This document shows, piece after piece, positions 24,001 through 32,887 of a stretch of DNA of 64,000 nucleotides. The notes beneath the pieces were generated by a model that ran no database searches, was not told the DNA's origin, and saw nothing but the letters and a program-made list of their open reading frames with translations. The position numbers and the translations under genes were made by a program. Source of the stretch: Streptomyces niveus (lineage in GTDB: Bacteria; Actinomycetota; Actinomycetes; Streptomycetales; Streptomycetaceae); contig NZ_CP018047.1 in assembly GCF_002009175.1 (NCBI RefSeq), positions 7,865,001-7,929,000 on the forward strand, read 5' to 3'. Numbering within the stretch: the stretch's first letter is position 1; each line of letters starts with the position of its first letter.

Positions 24001-24950
24001 TCCGTGGTTCCCGATACGGTCGCCGCCTCGGCGGGCGGCCGGGGCCTGGTGTCGGTGTCGTCGGCCCTCGCTCCGCCCGCGCGGGCGGAGACGACGGACC
24101 GTGGTTTACGGCCCCGCATGGCGGCCGGGTCGAGGGCGGCGCGGCGCAGAGCGCGGGTGTAGGGCTCGACGGGCGAGGCCAGGACGGCGGCGGTGGCGCC
24201 GCGCTCCACGACGCTCCCGGAGCGCATCACGAGGATGTCCTCGCTGATCTCGCGGACCACGCCCAGGTTGTGGGAGATCACGATGAAGGTGAGCCCGGTG
24301 CTCGCCTGGAGGTCCCGGAGCAGCGCGAGGACCTGCGCCTGGACGGAGACGTCGAGCGCGGAGGTGGCCTCGTCGCAGACGAGCAGTTCCGGGTCGCTGG
24401 CCAGCGCGCGGGCGATGCCGATGCGCTGGCGCTGTCCGCCGGAGAACTCCGCGGGCCTGCGCTGGAGGGCGGAGCTGGGCAGCCCCACCCGGTCGATGAG
24501 TTCGGCGGCGCGTTTGGACCGTGCCGTACGGGAGCGCTCACCGGCCAGCCGCAGCGGCTCGGCGACGATGTCCTCGGCGCTCAGATGCGGGTCCAGGGAT
24601 CCGTACGGGTCCTGGAAGATCATCTGCACCCGGCGCCGGTGCGGGCGCAGCCGCCGCTCCGACAGGGCGCCGAGGTCGGTTCCCTCCAGCAGGATGCGGC
24701 CGGAGGTCGGGCGGATCAGCCGGACCAGGGAGTGGGCCAGGGTGGACTTCCCGCAGCCGGACTCTCCCACCACGGCCAGGGAGGTGCCGCGTTCGACGGT
24801 GAAGGAGATGTCGTCGACGGCCCGGAAGGTGCCGCCCGGGACCGGGTACTCGACCACGAGGTTCTCGACGGCTAGGAAGGGGGCGCCGGCCGGCGGTGTG
24901 TTCCCGGACTCCGGGGTGCCGGACGGTGTGTTCAGCGGCGGCGTGTTCAT
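23997..24950 (-). CDS. Oligopeptide-type ABC importer ATPase, OppF/DppF-like
   Basis: A 317-residue nucleotide-binding subunit of a dipeptide/oligopeptide-type importer. Walker A is GESGCGKST, the signature FSGGQRQRIGIARAL, Walker B LLVCDEATSALD, with the H-loop in VISHNLG. The C-terminal peptide-transporter extension (SPVEPYTRALRRA) is present. Its start overlaps the preceding ATPase by four bases. It pairs with the next gene's ATPase in a heterodimer driving the two permeases. In this context the cargo may be an acidic or glycosylated small molecule rather than a peptide. Confidence 0.92.
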   Translation of the reverse strand: MNTPPLNTPSGTPESGNTPPAGAPFLAVENLVVEYPVPGGTFRAVDDISFTVERGTSLAVVGESGCGKSTLAHSLVRLIRPTSGRILLEGTDLGALSERRLRPHRRRVQMIFQDPYGSLDPHLSAEDIVAEPLRLAGERSRTARSKRAAELIDRVGLPSSALQRRPAEFSGGQRQRIGIARALASDPELLVCDEATSALDVSVQAQVLALLRDLQASTGLTFIVISHNLGVVREISEDILVMRSGSVVERGATAAVLASPVEPYTRALRRAALDPAAMRGRKPRSVVSARAGGARADDTDTRPRPPAEAATVSGTTE

Positions 24951-25825
24951 CGGACGGCCTTCTCGTCGGCGGGAACGGCGGGCGGGGTCTCGTCCCAGGG
25001 GCCGAGGACGGGGACGGTCGCGAGCAGGTCGCGGGTGTACTGCTCGCGGGGTGCGTCGACCACCTGCTCGACGGGCCCGGACTCGATGAACCGGCCGCCG
25101 CGCATCACATGGATCCGGTCGGAGACCAGCCGGGCCACCCCGAGGTCGTGGGTGATCATCAGGATGCCGATGGCGGTGCGTTCCTGGAGCTCCATCAGCA
25201 GATCCAGGATCCCGGCCTGCACGGTGACGTCGAGGGCGGAGGTCGGCTCGTCGGCGATGATCAGGACGGGTTCGGCGGCCAGTGCGATGGCGATGAGGAC
25301 ACGTTGCAGCATGCCGCCGGAGAGTTGGTGCGGGTACGCCTTCCAGACCGTGGTGGGGTCGCTGATCCGGACCAGCGCCAGGAGTTCCAGGCCCTTCTCG
25401 CGGGCCTGGCCGCGGCTCAGGGAGGAGTGGCGCAGGGCGATGGCCTCGCCGAGCTGGCGGCCGACGGAGTGCACGGGACTGAGCGCGGTCATCGGGTCCT
25501 GGGGGATCAGCGAGACCTTGCGCCCCCTGACCTTCGCGGCCGCGCCGGGGTCGGCGACGATGTCCACCCCGGAGATCCGGGCCGAGCCGGAGAGTACGGC
25601 GAGCCCTTCCGGGAGCAGCCGCAGGATGCCCATGGCGGTGGTGGATTTCCCGGATCCGGACTCGCCGATGATGGAGACGGTCTCGCCCGCGGCGATCCGG
25701 AAGCTGACACCGTCGACCGCGCGCACGACGCCGTGCGCGGTGATCAGTTCGATCTGGAGGTCGTCGACCTCCAGGAGCGGGCGGTCCGTTGCCGTGTCGG
25801 CCACGGCGGTGGCGGTGGCGTTCAT
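24947..25825 (-). CDS. Oligopeptide-type ABC importer ATPase, OppD/DppD-like
   Basis: A 292-residue ATPase subunit. Walker A is GESGSGKST, the signature LSGGMLQRVLIA, Walker B LIIADEPTSALD, and the H-loop is in MITHDLG. The terminal OppD-type segment (APREQYTRDLLATVP) is present. I chose the ATG at 25825, which overlaps the upstream permease stop as ATGA; the longer frame upstream is antisense-like, out-of-family sequence. It is the first ATPase of the importer operon. Confidence 0.92.
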   Translation of the reverse strand: MNATATAVADTATDRPLLEVDDLQIELITAHGVVRAVDGVSFRIAAGETVSIIGESGSGKSTTAMGILRLLPEGLAVLSGSARISGVDIVADPGAAAKVRGRKVSLIPQDPMTALSPVHSVGRQLGEAIALRHSSLSRGQAREKGLELLALVRISDPTTVWKAYPHQLSGGMLQRVLIAIALAAEPVLIIADEPTSALDVTVQAGILDLLMELQERTAIGILMITHDLGVARLVSDRIHVMRGGRFIESGPVEQVVDAPREQYTRDLLATVPVLGPWDETPPAVPADEKAVR

Positions 25826-26751
25826 GACGTGACCTCTGCTGCTTGACGGCGGGTACGGATACGGTCGCGAAGGCCGTCGCCGATCAGGTTGACCCCGACG
25901 ACGAGCAGGACGATGACCAGGCCGGGCAGGGTGACCAGCCACCAGGAGGTGGTGATGTAGTCCTGGCCGTCGGAGATGATCCGTCCCCAGGTGGCGAAGG
26001 GACGCTGCGGCCCCGCGCCCAGATAGCTCAGCGCGCTCTCCAGGAGTACGGCCTGCGCGAGCAGCAGCAGTACGACAAGGCTGGCCTGCCCGATGACATT
26101 GGGCACGATGTGGCGCAGCAGCACGCCGACCCTGCGCAGACCCAGTACCCGCGCCGCGGCGACGTACGGTTTCTCCCGCTCCACCAGCACCAGGGACCGG
26201 GTCAGCCGGGCCACTTCGGGCCACTGGGCGATGGCGATGACCGCGGTGATGACCGGTATCGAGGGTTCGAAGAGGGCCACGACCAGGAGCAGCATCATCA
26301 GCAGGGGCAGGGAGAGCTGGGCCTCCAGCAGCCGGGAGACGACCGAGTCCACCCAGCCGCCGAAGTATCCGGCGGCGGCTCCGGCGGTCAGGCCGATCAC
26401 TCCGGAGACCAGGACCGCGAGTATGCCGATGGACAGGGAGACCTGTCCGCCGTGCAGGACGCGGGACAGCAGGTCACGGCCGAGCTGGTCGGTGCCGAAG
26501 AGATGGCCTTCGGTCAGCGGGGCCAGCCGGCGTTTGCCCAGGTTCTGGGAGTCGGGGCCGGCGAGGGGCAGGACGGAGGCCAGCGCGATGGGCAGCACCA
26601 CCAGCAGGGTGCACACGGAACCGGCCCACAGCTTCAGCCGGGAACTGCGCCTGCGGCGGGTGGCGGAGGCGCGGGCCAGCGTTTTGCCGGTGACGGCGCT
26701 GGGGCGGCGGGGCGGCGCGGCCGGGCCGGGGGACTGGAGAGCGGTGCTCAT
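25822..26751 (-). CDS. Oligopeptide-type ABC importer permease, DppC-like
   Basis: A 309-residue inner-membrane permease. It has one N-terminal membrane helix, the OppC-type extracytoplasmic loop (HLFGTDQLGRDLLSRVLHG), then five helices with the permease loop in VLGLRRVGVLLRHIVPN. Its start lies 3 bases after the DppB-like stop. It forms the translocation pore with the DppB-like subunit. A basic, Pro-rich cytoplasmic leader of about 40 residues precedes the first helix. Confidence 0.92.
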   Translation of the reverse strand: MSTALQSPGPAAPPRRPSAVTGKTLARASATRRRRSSRLKLWAGSVCTLLVVLPIALASVLPLAGPDSQNLGKRRLAPLTEGHLFGTDQLGRDLLSRVLHGGQVSLSIGILAVLVSGVIGLTAGAAAGYFGGWVDSVVSRLLEAQLSLPLLMMLLLVVALFEPSIPVITAVIAIAQWPEVARLTRSLVLVEREKPYVAAARVLGLRRVGVLLRHIVPNVIGQASLVVLLLLAQAVLLESALSYLGAGPQRPFATWGRIISDGQDYITTSWWLVTLPGLVIVLLVVGVNLIGDGLRDRIRTRRQAAEVTS

Positions 26752-26754
26752 GGC

Positions 26755-27684
26755 TCAGGCCGCCTTTCCGAGACGTACCCGCGGGTCGAGCAGCGGGTAG
26801 GCGAGGTCGATCAGGAGTTGTACGAGGACGGCGAGGGCGGCCGTGACCAGGACGGTGGCCTGGATGAGCGGGTAGTCGCGGGTCTCCAGTGCGCGGACCA
26901 CGAGGGAGCCCACGCCGGGCCAGCCGAAGACGACTTCGACGACGACCACACCGTTGAGCATGCCCGCGAACCGGGTACCGAGGGCGGTCAGCACCGGGAT
27001 GCTGGAGTTGCCCATGGCGTACCGCCAGGTCAGGGCCCGTTCCGAGACTCCGCGCGAGCGGGCGACCGTGACGTACGGGGAGGCGAGGGTGGTCATCATC
27101 TCGCGGCGCACGAGGCGGGAGATCAGCGCCATCTGGAGGATGGCGACGGTGACGGTGGGCAGGATCAGACCGCCCCAGGTGGTGAAGCCGGAGGCGGGCA
27201 GTGCGGGGATCAGTACCGAGAAGACGGTGAGCAGCATGACGCCGCTCCAGAAGTCCGGCATGGACTGCCCGGCGATGGTGACGATGTTGGCGCCGAGTTC
27301 GCGGGCGGTGTCGGCGCGGCGGGCCATCCACACGCCGAGGGGAACGGCGACGACGGTGGTCAGCAGGATCGCGGAGGTGGCAAGGGTGATGGTGGCGGGG
27401 AGCCGTTCCAGGACCACGTCCAGGGCGGGGGTCCGGAAGGAGTAACTGGTGCCGAGGTTGCCGGTGACCAGATCGCGGAGGAAGACGCCGTACTGGCTGA
27501 GCAGCGGCTTGTCGAGGCCGAACTGTTCGCGGACGCGAGCGAGATCGGCGGTGGTGGCGGTGGGGCCGGCGTACGCGGTGGCGGGGTCACCGGGGGCGAG
27601 GCGGACCAGGACGAACACGGTGGTGACGGTCATGAAGACGGTCAGCAGGCTCTGTCCGAGGCGCCGTGCCAGATAGCGGAGCAT
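26755..27684 (-). CDS. Oligopeptide-type ABC importer permease, DppB-like
   Basis: A 309-residue permease beginning MLRYLARRLGQSL, the typical OppB/DppB opening, with six membrane helices and the permease coupling loop ARSRGVSERALTWRYAMGN. The ATG at 27684 is 3 bases after the binding-protein stop, and its GGAGG lies inside that gene's end. It is the second gene of the nine-gene leftward unit. Confidence 0.92.
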   Translation of the reverse strand: MLRYLARRLGQSLLTVFMTVTTVFVLVRLAPGDPATAYAGPTATTADLARVREQFGLDKPLLSQYGVFLRDLVTGNLGTSYSFRTPALDVVLERLPATITLATSAILLTTVVAVPLGVWMARRADTARELGANIVTIAGQSMPDFWSGVMLLTVFSVLIPALPASGFTTWGGLILPTVTVAILQMALISRLVRREMMTTLASPYVTVARSRGVSERALTWRYAMGNSSIPVLTALGTRFAGMLNGVVVVEVVFGWPGVGSLVVRALETRDYPLIQATVLVTAALAVLVQLLIDLAYPLLDPRVRLGKAA

Positions 27685-27687
27685 CGC

Positions 27688-29262
27688 TCAGCCCTCCAGG
27701 CGCACGGTGGCGAGGTCGTAGGAGTTGACGGACTGCAGTCCCAGGTCCTGGACGCGGTCGCGCCGGGCGGTGACCACGTCGGGCACGAAGGCCCACAGAG
27801 CGGGCCACAGGGCCCAGATCTCCTTCTGCGTGGTGGCCAGTTGGGCCAGGCGTCGGGCGGTGTCGATCTCGGCCGACGCGTTGCTGAGCGCGTCGGCGAT
27901 CCGGGGGACGACGAAGCCCTGGTAGGTGTCGCGGGTCTTCTCCTTCTCCGCGGTGCCGCCGAACATGCCCTGGAGGGTGCTGATGGCCTGGCCGGAGGGG
28001 CTGCCGAAGCCGTTGCCCAGGATGTCCCAGTCGCCGCGCCGTCCCTGGCGCCACTGGAGGATGTCCCCGCCGGGTTCGAACTGCTGGAGGGTGGCGGCGA
28101 CGCCGACGTCGCGCAGCATCTCCAGGAGGGCCTCCATCACCGAGGTGTCGGCGGCGAACTCGCCGGTCTCCCAGATGACCTTCACCTTGAGACCCCGGAC
28201 TCCCAGCGAGTCCAGCATCTTCCGTGACTTGCCCGGGTCGTAGACGTAACTGCCGGTGCGGACCGCGCCTTCCAGCGTGAGCGGTACCACGCCCCGCGCC
28301 GCCTCGGCGGAGCCGGTCAGGACGTCGCGTATCAGCGCCTGCCCGTCGACCGCCAGGCTCAGCGCCTGCCGGACCCGTGGGTCGGCCAGCGGCTGGCCCT
28401 CCTTCTTACGGAAGTTGAAGAAGAGCTGGTTGATCCGGGTGCCGGCGGCCCGCTGGATGCTCACACCGGGCAGTCCGTCGAGCTGGTCGGCGGAGTCGGG
28501 GGTGAGGGAGTCGACGACGTCCAGCTCCCCGGCGCGCATCGCCATCACCCGGCTCGACTCCTCGGGCACGAAACGCACCCGCACGTTGTCTATACGGGGA
28601 CGGGGGCCCCAGTAGGCGGTGTTGCGGGCCAGGGAGTACTCACCGGTGCCGCCGTTGGCCGCCGTCACCGTGTACGGCCCGGAGCCGAGGCCGCCGGACA
28701 GTTCCTCGGGGCGGTTGGCCTTGGCGGGGGTGATGAGGATGTTGGCCATGAGGTAGTCGAGTACCGGCAGGGGCCGTCCGGTGCGCAGATGGAAGGTGCG
28801 GGAGTCCACCTGCTCGACGGTCGGCAGCTCGGGGAAGAACCCGGTGATGAAGGAGCCGTTCACCTGGCCGTACATCTTCAGTGCGGTGGCGACGTCGGCG
28901 ACCGTGACCGGGCTGCCGTCGGAGTAGCGCACGCCCGAACGGAGCCGGACCGTCCAGCGGGTGGGTGCGGTGAGTTCGAAACGGTCGGCGAGAACCAGCT
29001 GGAGCTTGAGCCCCTCGCCGACCCGTGTGAGCGACTGCCGGACGGCGCGCTGCACGGTGACGGCGGCGTCGAACTGGTTGAGCTTGTTGTCCAGGCTGAC
29101 CAGGGAGCGGTTGAACCCCAGACTGATCGTGCCCGGCCCGGGAGCCCCGGTGGGCCCGGCGCACGCCGACCCGAGACCGAGGGTGAGGCCTGCACCGGCT
29201 CCGGCGCCGACACGCAGCACAGTGCGTCGGCTCAGGGGCGGACCGGTATCGAAACGGGTCAT
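27688..29262 (-). CDS. Tat-exported solute-binding lipoprotein of peptide-type ABC importer (SBP family 5)
   Basis: A 524-residue extracellular substrate-binding lipoprotein. The N-terminus combines a twin-arginine signal (SRRTVLRVG) with a lipobox (LGSAC), so it is probably Tat-exported and lipid-anchored. The body fits SBP family 5 (RWTVRLRSGVRYSDGSPVTV, RVRQALSLAVDG). The ATG at 29262 has AGAGGT 6 bases upstream; the longer frame lacks a signal. It is the first gene of the leftward unit and divergent from the kinase/PdxA gene, sharing a control region of about 260 bp with it. Confidence 0.9.
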   Translation of the reverse strand: MTRFDTGPPLSRRTVLRVGAGAGAGLTLGLGSACAGPTGAPGPGTISLGFNRSLVSLDNKLNQFDAAVTVQRAVRQSLTRVGEGLKLQLVLADRFELTAPTRWTVRLRSGVRYSDGSPVTVADVATALKMYGQVNGSFITGFFPELPTVEQVDSRTFHLRTGRPLPVLDYLMANILITPAKANRPEELSGGLGSGPYTVTAANGGTGEYSLARNTAYWGPRPRIDNVRVRFVPEESSRVMAMRAGELDVVDSLTPDSADQLDGLPGVSIQRAAGTRINQLFFNFRKKEGQPLADPRVRQALSLAVDGQALIRDVLTGSAEAARGVVPLTLEGAVRTGSYVYDPGKSRKMLDSLGVRGLKVKVIWETGEFAADTSVMEALLEMLRDVGVAATLQQFEPGGDILQWRQGRRGDWDILGNGFGSPSGQAISTLQGMFGGTAEKEKTRDTYQGFVVPRIADALSNASAEIDTARRLAQLATTQKEIWALWPALWAFVPDVVTARRDRVQDLGLQSVNSYDLATVRLEG

Positions 29263-29377
29263 CGTTGACCTCTTGACATTGACGGGGGTCGCTTGGCGCT
29301 TAAACCCCGGTTGGTATGCACCGGCGGCGGGTGCCAGGTGTTTCGTGCCGGTCACCGTGCCATGGTGTGCGCGAGAT

Positions 29378-29406
29378 GCGCAAGGCCTCTCGCGCAAATC
29401 GCGCAA
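29378..29406. promoter_or_regulatory. Three direct GCGCAA repeats, candidate DeoR operator
   Basis: GCGCAA occurs at 29378-29383, 29392-29397 and 29401-29406 in the region between the two divergent catabolic units. Related GCGCGA steps occur next to them. DeoR-family repressors often bind short direct repeats, and a DeoR gene closes the rightward unit, so this is the best candidate shared operator. Confidence 0.4.
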
Positions 29407-29520
29407 CGTGTGTCAGTATCGAGAGCACCCCGCCCGGCGGGAGACATGGCCGCCCGGCTCGGTCACCGCCTGTGTCACTTCCGTCTCCACCAGCAGTTGC
29501 TTCCTATGCGAGGAGGGCTC

Positions 29521-31935
29521 GTGCCGCTCGGACCCGGTCAGCGCGTACTCGCCGTCGCCGACGATCTGTCGGGCGCCGCCGAGACCGCCGCCGCACTCCT
29601 CTCGCGCACAACGCGCACCAGAGTGCTGCTCGATCCGCGCACAGCCACGCCCGCGCCGGTCGGTACCACCACCGTCTTCGACCTGGACTCGCGACAGCTC
29701 TCCGCCACCGGCGCGGCCGACCGGATCACCGCCGCCATGACCGGCCTCGCCCCCGGCACCCTCGTCCTGAAGAAGGTCGACTCCCTGCTGCGCGGGAACC
29801 TCGCCGCCGAGATCGCCGCCCTCGCGGCCACCGGCCGGGGCGTGCTCCTCGCCCCCGCCCTGCCCACCGCCCACCGCACCGTCCGCGACGGCGTCCTGCA
29901 CACCGACGGCGTCCCCCTGCACACCGGGAACGCCTGGCGCGCCGAGACCGCCCCGCCGCCGCGCTCGATCGCCGAGGCACTGCGGGCCCCCGTCGCGCTG
30001 CTGGGACTCGCCTCCGTACGGGGCCCCGCCCACCTCCTGCGCACCGCCCTGCGCGAAGCGCTCGCCACCGGCCTGCCCGTCGTCGCCGACGGGGAGACGG
30101 ACGCCGACCTCGACGCGCTGCTCGCCGCCGCGCTGGACGTCGACCCCCGCGTCGCGCTGGCCGGCTCCGGCGGACTCGCCCTCGCCCTCGGCCGGACACT
30201 CGACGGCGGGCCGCCCGCGCCACTGCCCCCGCCCGGCCCCGCCACCCGCCCGCTGCTCGTCGTCGTCGGCACCGCCGAACCCCTCGCCGCCGAACAGGTA
30301 CGGCGTCTGGTCACCGACGGAGCGGCCCTGTACTCCCTGGACCCCGGCGCGCCGTACCCCGGCGACCCCCTGCCCCCGCTCCACCCCGGCAGCACCGTCC
30401 TCACCCTGCGCCCCGGCGGCCCGCCCGACCCCGCCGCCGCCCGCGCGATCGTCCGGAACCTCGCCCGTACCGCCGCGGCCCTGCTCGACGCCGCCCCCGG
30501 CCCGGCCGACCTGGTGCTCACCGGCGGCGAGACGGCCCGCCGGGTACTCGAAGCCCTCGCCGTCCGCGAACTGCGCCCATGGGGACAGGTCCACCACGGG
30601 GCGGTACTCGCCACCACCCCCGACGGCCGGACCGTCGTCACCCGGCCGGGCAGCTTCGGTGACGCCGACTCGCTACGCCTCATCGCCCGCGCCCTGCGCG
30701 CCCCGGCCGCCCGCGCTCCCGCCGCGGATTCGGCGGCCCCGCACACGCCGGCCGACGCAACTCCCGCCGGCCGAACTCCCGCCGCCCGCACGGCGGTCCA
30801 CCCACCTCCCGACCCCGGCCGACCGGCCCCGACACCCCGACGCATCTCTCTCGACCACGCGAAAGGCCCGTTCATGAACGCCACCCCCGCCGCTCCCGCA
30901 GGCACCGAACCGACCGCCGCCGAGAAGAGCGACGCGCTGCCGGTCATCGCCGTCACCATGGGCGACGGCGCCGGGATCGGCCCGGAAGTGATCGTCCCCG
31001 CCCTGCTGGACCCCGGCACCCTCAGCCGTATCCGGCCCGTCGTCGTCGGCGACGCCGAGCGGCTGCGCCGGGCCGCCGAACTGGTGGGACTCGCGGACCG
31101 TGCGGAGATCGTCACCGTCGAAGGGCCCGGGGACGCCGAGTTCACCCCCGGCCGTATCAACGTCATCGACCTCGGGCTGCTCCCCGCCGACCTGCCCTGG
31201 GGCACGCTCTCCGCGGTCGCGGGCGACGCCGCCTACCAGTACGTACGGGTCGCCGCCGAACTCGCCCTCTCCGGCGCCGTCCAGGGCATCTGCACCGCCC
31301 CCCTCAACAAGGAGGCCCTGCACGCCGGCGGCCACCTCTACCCCGGCCACACCGAACTCCTCGCGCACCTCACCGGTGTCGAGGAGGTCTCCATGATGCT
31401 CTCCACCGACACCGTCAAGGTCATCCACGTCACCACCCACATCGGCCTGATCGACGCGGTCAAGCGGATCGAACCCGGCCTGGTGGAGCGCACCGTCCGG
31501 CGCGGCCACGACGCCCTGGTGCGGGCCGGGGTCGAGCACCCGGTGATCGGGGTCTGCGGGATCAACCCGCACGCCGGGGAGAACGGCCTGTTCGGCTACG
31601 GCGAGGAGGAGGAGAAGATCGTCCCCGCACTGGAGATCCTGCGCGCGGACGGTATCGACGCCCGGGGACCACTGCCCGCCGACACCGCGTTCTTCCTCGC
31701 CGGACGCGGCGACTACGACCTGATCGTCGCCATGTACCACGACCAGGGCCACGGCCCGGTGAAGATCCTCGGCCTCGAGGCGGGCGTCAATCTCACCGTC
31801 GGCCTGCCGGTGATCCGCACCTCCGTGGACCACGGCACCGCCTTCGACATCGCGGGGACCGGTACCGCCGATCCCGGTAGCATGATCGAGGCACTTCGGC
31901 AGGCGGCCGAGCTGGCCCCCAGCCCCACCGGCTGA
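29521..31935 (+). CDS. Fused four-carbon acid sugar kinase (DUF1537) and PdxA-type dehydrogenase
   Basis: One 804-residue frame holds two enzymes. Residues 1 to about 400 form a DUF1537 acid-sugar kinase (VADDLSGAAETAAA, VLKKVDSLLRGN, late glycine loop VLTGGETARRVLEAL). A Pro/Ala-rich linker runs to about 450. Residues 452-804 form a PdxA-family NAD-dependent dehydrogenase (TMGDGAGIGPEV, metal His in YPGHTELLA, NPHAGENGLFG, YHDQGHGP). Known partners of this kind turn D-threonate or D-erythronate into the 4-phosphate and then to dihydroxyacetone phosphate. The GTG at 29521 has AGGAGG 4 bases upstream. An ATG at 30874 with GAAAGG upstream could also yield free PdxA. No stop or frameshift separates the halves. 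Confidence 0.87.
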   Translation: MPLGPGQRVLAVADDLSGAAETAAALLSRTTRTRVLLDPRTATPAPVGTTTVFDLDSRQLSATGAADRITAAMTGLAPGTLVLKKVDSLLRGNLAAEIAALAATGRGVLLAPALPTAHRTVRDGVLHTDGVPLHTGNAWRAETAPPPRSIAEALRAPVALLGLASVRGPAHLLRTALREALATGLPVVADGETDADLDALLAAALDVDPRVALAGSGGLALALGRTLDGGPPAPLPPPGPATRPLLVVVGTAEPLAAEQVRRLVTDGAALYSLDPGAPYPGDPLPPLHPGSTVLTLRPGGPPDPAAARAIVRNLARTAAALLDAAPGPADLVLTGGETARRVLEALAVRELRPWGQVHHGAVLATTPDGRTVVTRPGSFGDADSLRLIARALRAPAARAPAADSAAPHTPADATPAGRTPAARTAVHPPPDPGRPAPTPRRISLDHAKGPFMNATPAAPAGTEPTAAEKSDALPVIAVTMGDGAGIGPEVIVPALLDPGTLSRIRPVVVGDAERLRRAAELVGLADRAEIVTVEGPGDAEFTPGRINVIDLGLLPADLPWGTLSAVAGDAAYQYVRVAAELALSGAVQGICTAPLNKEALHAGGHLYPGHTELLAHLTGVEEVSMMLSTDTVKVIHVTTHIGLIDAVKRIEPGLVERTVRRGHDALVRAGVEHPVIGVCGINPHAGENGLFGYGEEEEKIVPALEILRADGIDARGPLPADTAFFLAGRGDYDLIVAMYHDQGHGPVKILGLEAGVNLTVGLPVIRTSVDHGTAFDIAGTGTADPGSMIEALRQAAELAPSPTG

Positions 31936-32011
31936 CGCTTCCGGCCCTCCGCCACCGACGCGGACGCCACGCTGCCGACTCGGACAACCACAGGACGGGA
32001 GCACAACCACC

Positions 32012-32806
32012 GTGAGTGTCACGGGTTCACGCCGCCGCGATCAGATCGTCCACCTCGCCACCACGACCGGACTGGCCAGCGTGGAGGAACTCTCACGCAC
32101 CTTCGAGGTGACCGCGTCCACCATCCGCCGTGACCTGGCGCGGCTGCATTCGGAGGGCCGGCTGGCTCGCACCTACGGCGGCGCGATGGCCCTGACCGCA
32201 CACCCCGAGGCGAGCCTGCGCCAGCGCACGGGGGAGGCGTTCGACGCGAAACGGGCCATAGCACGCTGGGCCGCGGCCCGGATCGTCCCCGGCGAGAGCG
32301 TCTTCCTGGACGCCGGGACCACCGTGGGCGCCCTCGCCCACGAACTGCGCGGCCACAAACCGCTCACGGTCACCACCAGCGGTCTGACCGCGCTTCAGGA
32401 ACTCGGCGATGTCGACACCCTCGAAGTCCAGTGCCTCGGCGGCACCCTGCGCCCGCTCAGCCAGAGCTTCATCGGACCGCTCGCCGAGGCGGCCCTGGAG
32501 CAGATGACGTTCGACCGGGCGTTCCTCGGGACGGACGGGGTGACCGCCGAACACGGCCTCTGCGAGGCCGACCACCGCCAGACCCGGCTCAAGCAACTCG
32601 TCGCCCGCCGCTCCCAGCGCGTGTACGTCCTCGCCCACGCCGCGAAACTGGACCGCCGCCCCTTCCACGCCTGGACCCGGCTCGCCCCACCCTGGACCCT
32701 GGTCACGGACACCGGCGCGGACCCGGACACCGTCAAGGCCCTGCGCGGCCAGGGCATCACGGTCACGCTGGTGGGCCTCGGCCAGGGCGACGGAGGGCCC
32801 GGGTAA
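32012..32806 (+). CDS. DeoR/GlpR-family transcriptional regulator
   Basis: A 264-residue repressor with an N-terminal DeoR winged helix (SVEELSRTFEVTASTIRRDL, about residues 20-45) and a sugar-isomerase-like effector domain (FLDAGTTVGALA, FLGTDGVTAEHGL). The effector is likely a phosphorylated intermediate of the neighbouring acid-sugar pathway. It begins with GTG at 32012, 76 bases after the kinase/PdxA gene, and is probably co-transcribed with it. It is the natural candidate to control both divergent units of the island. Confidence 0.9.
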   Translation: MSVTGSRRRDQIVHLATTTGLASVEELSRTFEVTASTIRRDLARLHSEGRLARTYGGAMALTAHPEASLRQRTGEAFDAKRAIARWAAARIVPGESVFLDAGTTVGALAHELRGHKPLTVTTSGLTALQELGDVDTLEVQCLGGTLRPLSQSFIGPLAEAALEQMTFDRAFLGTDGVTAEHGLCEADHRQTRLKQLVARRSQRVYVLAHAAKLDRRPFHAWTRLAPPWTLVTDTGADPDTVKALRGQGITVTLVGLGQGDGGPG

Positions 32807-32822
32807 CCGTACTGCCGCGGTC

Positions 32823-32848
32823 GGTTCATGAGCGCACGGCTCATGACC
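32823..32848. terminator. Weak hairpin between convergent DeoR and LacI genes
   Basis: CATGAGC (32827-32833) and GCTCATG (32839-32845) form a 7-bp stem with a 5-base loop, extendable with a bulge by flanking GGT/ACC. It sits in the short space between two convergent genes, where a bidirectional terminator is expected. The stem is short, so confidence is modest. Confidence 0.35.
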
Positions 32849-32887
32849 GCACGGCGGGTCGGCTTCTCGCGGACGAGTGGGCCGGGT

